A stretch of DNA of 64,000 nucleotides from Epiperipatus broadwayi (Eukaryota > Onychophora > Udeonychophora > Euonychophora > Peripatidae). Below are positions 56,931 to 64,000 of the stretch, one piece after another. A program made the position numbers and the translations under genes. Position 1 is the first letter of the stretch. Every line of letters begins with the position of its first letter. Below the pieces are notes generated by a model. That model saw only the letters and a program-made list of their open reading frames with translations. It was not told the DNA's origin and ran no database searches. The DNA is taken from contig JAQFVV010006271.1 of NCBI GenBank assembly GCA_028023455.1, forward strand, positions 563,795 through 627,794, given 5' to 3'.

Positions 56931-57224
56931 CATCAAACATTGTAATTGTTATTTTTTTGGGTTTAAATGTAACCACATACATGGATCATGATCAGATCCA
57001 AACATGATTGTTATTATTTATATTTTCTAATGAATTGTGTTAATAAAATATATATATATATATACCGTTGTCATGTCATTCCCTGGTTCATCATATCCAC
57101 TCATCTATATCCACACTTGATTAAATCATATGTATGTATCCAAAACCTATGAAATATTAATAATAATAGTTTGAGCTATATCAAAGTATTTAGTGAGTAT
57201 CTTAGATTAAATTAATAAAGTCTA

Positions 57225-57480
57225 GTGCATGATAGGCTAAGTTTGAATTGAGAGTCCTTGTTTCTACCCTGACCACCGGGACCGAAGAAAAAATGATAAC
57301 CATTAGTAGCATCAGGAGCGTTGGTTGGATAGTGGAGATTTTGGAGCACTGGCAAATAGGTTAAAGCTTAGTACTGTTCCGCGACTACCATATCCCGAAC
57401 ATACTGGGTTTGAAGTACTTTTGCTAGGTCTGTGAATCTTGTTGGCTGATCATACGATTCTGAACGTTACAATATACAAT
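57225..57480. repeat. Unassigned GC-richer block
   Basis: Contrasts sharply in composition with its AT-rich flanks (for example CCTGACCACCGGGACCGAAG, CTGTTCCGCGACTACCATAT). GGGTTTGAAGTAC near 57408 is weakly B-box-like. Probably a mobile-element remnant; family unknown. Confidence 0.3.
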
Positions 57481-58233
57481 GGCCAAATATCCAATATAAA
57501 AAAATTATTTGTCCACAATGTTGTTTTAGATATATACTTAATATAATAATCTAAATAAAACTGAAACAAACAACTAATTATATTTACAATTATTTAATTA
57601 TCAACATGGCTTTCAAATGATCAAACTTATGTGCCAAGGTAAGAAAACAAATCAGTTTTTATGGAGAATGAGAATATTGATCCATTTAAGTCTGATTTTT
57701 CCATTAGATTTATATGTTTTTTTTATTTTCTGGAAAAGTTTATTTCATATAAGATGATCTGTGTTTGAGATGATTTTCATAGAATAAGCAGATTTGATTA
57801 AGAATAGCTCTTTCCATTAGCTGGGTCCACATCTTAAAAATTACTAAATTACATATATAAAATAATACAAAATATCTCTTAGGATACAGGATGAACTACA
57901 TGTTGGAAAAGCATCTTGATTAGAATCCCTAAGAAATGAAGTTATGTTCCATCAGAGGTTTTCTTTATGAAACTTTTTGGTTAATAACATTGAGTGAATG
58001 AAATAATTCTATATTTTAATTAGTGCTTTATCCATCTTTGAAATATCTTATTTTGATCTGCTTTTTTATTTTAAATTAATTCCATGTTTAGGATCATTTT
58101 GTCTTATTCATAGTTCCATTAAACATTCCAGTTTTATTTTATGACTTTAACCATGAAACGTGAGTTAAATTAACAACAATGGCTACATTTATGGAAGATT
58201 AGAAAATAGTGATTCCTTAAATTTTGATAATAA

Positions 58234-58241
58234 ATTTATTT
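58234..58241. repeat. Target-site duplication ATTTATTT, left
   Basis: A perfect octamer match to 59225-59232, directly flanking GGTACTT...AAGTACC. Confidence 0.75.
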
Positions 58242-59224
58242 GGTACTTGGGTATTATTCCTGCAATGTAGGAAAGATAGGAGGACTTTTTACATATGCGA
58301 TAAAGGCATAATGTTGCGAACGTTAAATAAACCCCTGCGATTTGAGTTTTTTGCCTCATTGAAAAATGTGTTTTTGAACATGCACAAAACATGTTTTGAA
58401 ATGTGTCAACCGAACCTATTATATAGGTGCATGTTTGGACATTTTGGTATTTTTTTTCTGATTCAAAAGTTTGTTGTTTGTACATTTTAAACTTACCACT
58501 TGTTATTATTGTGAATTTGTTTGAACATTTTAAATTTCAACTGCGTTATTCTTTACTTCTGCGTTTTTTTTCCAATTTCAATTTGGTTATTGACTGACTT
58601 TGTGTTTTTGAATCTTTGAATTAGAAGTTTGTTATTATTTAATTGTAATTGAATGAAGACATTGACTTTGTTATTTGTTTATTCAAAAAATTAGATTGCC
58701 TGGTAGAAATCCATTTAGAGCATATATTGGGCAATCACTTGTTCCACAACCCTTTCTGAGGAGGAAGGACGGTAGTGGGAGGGGGTTGCTACTGACAATC
58801 ATCATTTTGTATCCAAGAACCGTCTTCATAAGTGTATATTTCATAGAATATTTTTTTCTTTTTTACTTTTATAAAAATATATATTTATGGTGGCTTTTTT
58901 TTCCTCCTGCAACACGTACCACAATTTGTTGAAATTGATTGAATTAAGTAAGTGTCAAAAGTTAATTTGCGTCCATGTAGAATTCATAAAAGTATCTGTA
59001 TATCTCTAATATTTTTTATTTTTTTGTTTTTGTAAAACTGTATTGAGTATTATTTCAGCAACCAAGGAAAGATAGGAGGACATTTCACATTCGTATCAAA
59101 CCATTGCTAACTTTCTAATGTTTGATGTTGCAAAATAACAACATTAAAAAGTTAGCAGTGTATTGATACGAATGTGAAAAGTCATCCTATCTTTCTTTGG
59201 TTGCAGGAATAATACCCAAGTACC
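58242..59224. mobile_element. 983-bp GGTACTT-ended non-autonomous transposon
   Basis: Left end GGTACTTGGGTATTATTCCT, right end the complement, continuing into GCAA...GGAAAGATAGGAGGAC on both sides (terminal similarity about 60 bp). The right 180 bp is itself a large hairpin: arms at about 59048-59130 and 59140-59220, each with GATACGAATGTGAAA. Flanked by a perfect 8-bp duplication. An open frame at 58675-58932 (contains LPGRNPFRAYIGQSL) is not recognised. The terminal heptamer is shared with the 10.2-kb element at 39.8 kb. Confidence 0.8.
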
Positions 59225-59232
59225 ATTTATTT

Positions 59233-61950
59233 AATGCATTTTACAAAGAAAAATAAACAATTATAAACAAGAATAATTATTTAGATCCAAGCTCTATAAT
59301 TCTTCTAAGAAAAACATTTTCTTTTATTAATAATTAAAGATTATTTTATATCTAATCTTTAAAATAATTTCACAACTAATAGCTGTAAAGCTTAAAAGGG
59401 AATAATTAATATTTCTTATGACCACACATACACAGGCACTAGTCAATCAAAATTTTTTATAGTTATGGCAAAATGGACAAATCACTGACATTTTAGCTTC
59501 GTCTATTTGTTGTGCCTTATTTATTCATTCTATTCAATGCTATGAATATTTTTGATTATGAAGTAGATAGGTTTTATTTGGGTAGGATGGAATAAATGTA
59601 CTTAACAAGATATAAAAAAAATATAACTAATTTAGGAAAGATACTGTATATGGCTATACATATGATTTCAAGCAGAGGAAATAATCAGTTCCACAAAAAC
59701 AAAATCATGGAATATAACTCTGCTTGCTGCTAAAGAGAATAGACAAATTTTATCTCTATTATATTCAAAATCTATGTAAATACATCAATTTTCCAAAAAA
59801 TAGAGAATTTCTAATCTCTATTGAATGTGAATAGCAGCTAAATATCTTCAGAATGTTTAATTCAATGACTATTGATGGAATTTTCATCTTAAAGAAGGGC
59901 AAGATGGACATCAGTTTATTTAGCTATTATGATCAAAATAATATCCAATCCCAGGTTCTACTGATACATCACAATATATGTGTATTCAGATTTTAAAATA
60001 TACTTTTCAGACAAACTTATCCACATCCTAAATAGTAAAATTGACTGCAGTCAAAAAGACATGTATGGCTTATGTAATATATACTCTATTCATTTTAAAG
60101 CAAAAATATTTAAACAAAGAAATGTTTTTTAATAAGTATTTCTAATAAATATTTTAATATCTGTTTATTTGCACATATTAATTATTTTTTATAGCATTTA
60201 AACACATAACCTCATTTTTATCCTATATTTTATTTAATTGCATCTTTATGTATTTCAATATATTACATATTATTTTTGCCTCTTTTTATTTTTAATAGAA
60301 ATAACACTAACTATATATTCCATTATATTGGTAGTAATAAGCGGGATTATATCCTTTAAACAGTTTTAAAAAAAAATGTATTTACCTTACATTAGTCATT
60401 ATTTTCTTTTGATTGTTTGTAGTTCTTGTTAATATCAGGTTTTTCAGGAAATGTTCCATAAATATTAATAGAAAATAGCATACTTTATGAAGATATTTAG
60501 TATACTGTAAACATGCTAATTTCCAATGCTTATATATACGATTGCATTATAAAGAATTAAGAAATTGTGAAGGGTTTTCTTCATATTTGTTGATAAATAA
60601 CTAAGTGATTAATATAAATATTTTTCTCTGTTATAAATATAATCACAGTGAGATTTTATATAATTTTGGAAGTGAATTTTATTTAAAAGTTTCATTTTCA
60701 TTTAAAGAGTGAATTACTAGAATTCATTTTAAGATTAAATTCCCTAGGAATTATTAAGCCATGATTTCTGTTATATAGCCTATAATTATTTATATTGAGA
60801 CTTGCATTTTATTTTATTATTCTTTAAGAGGTTAAATTATATGATACTATTCAGAGGTCAGAGATTATATTTTATGAATTGATCACTAAGATTCTCAGCT
60901 CACTTTTTTTAACAGATTTTTTGATGTAATTGCGCCAATGAAAGATGATAAAGTTTCTCACTAATACATATGTCAAGTCATTTGATGCAAAAAATTTTAT
61001 TAAATCATTTGGGAATAAAAAAAGAAATCTAAATTTACAATAACTTTTAACACTTTTTAAAACAATACTAAGTTTTTCTAGCAATTTATTTATTAAAATA
61101 TACATTAGTTAAAATTATGAAAATAGAAATGACTAATTAGGTTATAAATCTTAAATATAATTCAAATTGATTATTTATATATTATTAGTGCTACTATTAT
61201 TTTTATGTTGATTTCAAACATTTCTAGATTTTGTAGCTTCAGAATATAGTGTAGATGTTTTTAAATTGTATGTATTCTATATATAGATAAGTATATACAT
61301 TTTAATGTAAAAAAATCATACACATTAATGCATTAACAAAAGTAATTGATAAAAAATATGTATAATGCAAATATTTATGATAATAAAATTTAGCACATAT
61401 ACACATACTCATTTCCCTTTCCCTTACTCTCTTGTCTTCTGTTTTGATCTCCATCTTTCTTTCCTTCTCTTATATCTATCCACTCACACAATCTTTAAGA
61501 TTTAATCATGTCTGCCATTTAAGCTTCTAAAGTTAACTATTATATCCCACTTATAATTATCCATATATATATATTTACTATTACACAAAAATTTGATTTG
61601 TTTTCTCAACATACTTTATAATTAGAAACAATTTTTTATTGAAGTATTTTTAACTTTATAATATAAAAAAAAAATGTAAATATATATTGTATAACCTTAA
61701 CCTAAAAAATTGAATTTTCATCCTATTAAAAAATCAATATACTAACATAAACATTATTAAAAAAATATATTCCAATCTGCTATTTTCTTTATAAACCTTC
61801 AATTATTAATTCATTAAATAAAAAAAAACATTTTTAAAATTATCAATTTTTATTCCCAACATTTCAACCATTTTTTAAGGCTTTTTTTCAAGAGTTTAAA
61901 CAATCCAGAAAATTAATACAAATATACCTAAAAAAAAAAGATACATTACT
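59233..61950. other. AT-rich DNA, no gene seen
   Basis: No coding, RNA or paired repeat feature found in about 2.7 kb. Confidence 0.55.
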
Positions 61951-61954
61951 TGAT

Positions 61955-62400
61955 GGGGGGGGGGGGGGGGTAATTAAAACAATATGTAATAATAATCAGC
62001 ACATGTGCTTTGTGGATTTTAACTATAAATGAATACGCTCACTTTCCAAACACAAGATAAAATCTTTGTGAAAAGATAGAATGAATCCATCTATCATCTT
62101 AAGCATTTGAAAATGAGAGTGTGAAGATATTAAACAATCACTTTAAATTACCTTTACTATGCCTGAATGAATAAAAAACATTTCTATTTTTATTGTTAAA
62201 ATAGTTTTTGTTATAGTGTATTATTTGTATTTACGGCATTATTATTTTTTTTCATGCAAATCAAATAGTCTTATGTATATACACCCCCCCCCCCCCATTT
62301 TGTCAAGCATGTAGTACTACCTTTGTATATTGTTTAAACCTTGAAAAAGTTCATAATTAAATGATTGAAATATTGGTAAGAAGAAAGTTGATATTTTAAT
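61955..62400. repeat. Repeat bounded by a G16 run and a C13 run, Penelope-tail-like
   Basis: G-run at 61955-61970 and C-run at 62284-62296 are in inverse orientation, each with TTGA(T/C)-type flanks outside. Sequence just inside the G-run (CACATGTGCTTTGTGGATTTTAACTAT) also occurs in part at 32168. CTTGAAAAAGTTC near 62340 resembles Penelope 3' end motifs. The identity of the element is not settled. Confidence 0.4.
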
Positions 62401-63120
62401 TTTTTTTAATTTAGTAAATCAGTAAATGAAAGTTTTTAAAAAAAATGATTGGAATATTATGAATTAAATTTAATAAGGAATGGTGTAATGATCAAGATTT
62501 TTGGACTTAAATTTTAGTGTGTACATTATTTTGAACATTGTTTTTATAAAATTTGCAAAGTATATAAAATAAACACAACTCCCAATTTATCAATGAAAAA
62601 TAAAAATTAAAGATATATTTCAAGTGAATAAAAGTGTTTGTTACAAAATAAAGTAAAATAGGATGCCCAATAGAAAAAATAAAATAAAGTAGCTTCCCTA
62701 TAGAAATTATGAGATGTGCAAAATTTTCACATGCAGGCTAACCATGGAAATCATAAGATACTCAGTTGAAGGGTTTTAATAATTGTCTCTCATTTTATCA
62801 CTCGTGCCCCATTGGATCCTATAAATTAATTGTGATGGACTTACTTCAGTTATATTATTTACACATATCAGTTAACAAGATTAATGTTACATTTATAAAA
62901 TTTAAATTATTTAAAATTAAAAAAAGCTTAGAAATGTTAATTTTAATTTTAATATTTATTAAAGAAATAAGTCAAAAACATAAAAGTGGTAAAAAGCACT
63001 AAGACAAAAAGTTAAAATATTATTCTATTATATGATTATTTATTATTTTGGAAGAAAAATTTCAAGCTTAACCTATAATTATTATATTTAATATATAATT
63101 ATTATATTTAATATAACATA
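62400..63120. other. AT-rich DNA, no gene seen
   Basis: No supported feature. Confidence 0.5.
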
Positions 63121-63124
63121 AATA

Positions 63125-64000
63125 TTATTCTATTATAAAAATAACATGACCACCTCCTTTTATGCTTGGGTATAACTGTTGTTAAGACAGGCAAAACTCA
63201 CTATATATATTGCCACACACAGCAAGCTAGAGTAATCAATGGATGCCAGAAGGCTTGTGCATAAAATCCCAATCTAGTGCCTACTCATACAATATCCCCA
63301 GACTAGTTTCTGGCTTATGGCCTTCATCAATGAGGAGCCTTGGATCTGAGAGCACTGCATCTAGATCTTAGGATCTAATGCAACCCTCCAGCAACCACCT
63401 TTTATCGCCATTTAACTACAAAACTATGAGTCTTAAATTGAAACCACCTTAATGTTTTCAATCCAAGCCCATTAGCTTATATAGTAATCCATTGATTACT
63501 CTAGCTTGCTGTGTCTGGCAATATATATATATAGTGAATTTTGCCTGTTTTAACAAGTTATGCACAAGCATAAGAGGAGGTGGTCATGTGACGTTTATTG
63601 GCCTAAAACCAATCCTGCCTAATAGGATAGTGGTGGCTATGGTTATTAAAGAACCAAAGACACCAAAATGTATGGGTACTGGACTGGGTTCAGACCCATA
63701 TGACTATATAAGCTAATGGGCTTGGATTGAAAACATTAAGGTGGATTCAGTTTAAGTCTCATAGTTTTGTAGTTAAATGGAGATAAAAGGTGGTTGCTGG
63801 AGGGTTGCATTAGATCCTAAGATCTAGATGCAGTGCTCTCAGATCCAAGGCTCCTCACTGACAAAGGCCATAAGCCAGAAACTAGTCTGGGGATATTGGA
63901 TGAGTAGGCACAAGATGGGGATTTTATGCACAAGCCTTCTGGCATCCATTGATTACTCTAGCTTGCTGTGTGTGGCAATATATATAATGAGTTTTGCCTG
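63125..64000. mobile_element. CAGGCAAAACTC-family inverted block, runs off the window
   Basis: A forward unit at about 63192-63483 (ACAGGCAAAACTCACTATAT...) abuts an inverted partial unit (63487-63558), followed by a full inverted unit (63559 to past 64000). Unit content matches 35575-36026: the ACTAGTTTCTGGCTTATGGC, GATCTGAGAGCACTGCA and AATAGGATAGTGGTGGCTAT blocks. Here the inversion comes before the tandem rather than after it, and the left edge carries the ACATGACCACCTCC...TGCTTGGGTATAACTG block. No coding potential. Confidence 0.75.

Overview
This window is non-coding-rich animal (invertebrate metazoan) DNA. It is extremely A+T-rich, with long homopolymers and AT microsatellites, spliceosomal-type exon borders, and many degraded retroelements of animal type: Ty3/gypsy, Penelope-like with GIY-YIG endonuclease, an APE-type LINE resembling RTE, tRNA-like SINEs, hAT and Merlin. 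A mollusc (cephalopod-like) or chelicerate genome would fit, but nothing here fixes the species. No bacterial or viral gene organisation is visible, and there are no rRNA genes, convincing functional tRNA genes or CRISPR arrays.

Layout. 1-2.9 kb: AT-rich DNA with a LINE fragment. 2.9-9.5 kb: a decayed gypsy element (gypsy-A, + strand) whose 3' LTR is split by a Penelope-like element. 12-13.9 kb: a hammerhead-ribozyme-like motif and a second Penelope fragment. 14.6 kb: a hairpin MITE. 16.2-21.4 kb: a second gypsy (gypsy-B, - strand) inserted in a SINE, with both LTRs present. 22.5-26.7 kb: a LINE 3' end split by a hAT transposon, itself split by a tandem-plus-inverted repeat block. 27-28.7 kb: higher-CpG DNA ending in a possible first coding exon. 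30-38.3 kb: LINE, Penelope and SINE fragments, including a - strand LINE split by a Merlin transposon and by a second tandem-plus-inverted block.

38.44 and 39.45 kb: two short exons with good splice borders and mutually consistent phase, the best evidence for a host gene on the + strand. Directly downstream, 39,785-49,977 is a 10.2-kb foldback element with ends GGTACTT...AAGTACC, a perfect 8-bp target duplication and about 2-kb inverted arms. Its arms and core carry the window's best-preserved LINE. One arm is interrupted by a 3.65-kb block containing a Penelope copy. A 983-bp relative with the same terminal heptamer and another perfect 8-bp duplication lies at 58.2-59.2 kb.

50-64 kb: AT-rich DNA with a second hammerhead-like motif beside a tRNA-like SINE, tandem duplications at 54.4 and 56.5 kb, a G-run/C-run pair at 62 kb, and a third copy of the tandem-plus-inverted family running off the window end.

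The genes do not form a pathway. The window is best read as a host-gene intron/intergenic landscape with at least five resolvable nested insertions. Repeat boundaries and pairings were aligned by eye; fine ends may be off by several bases.
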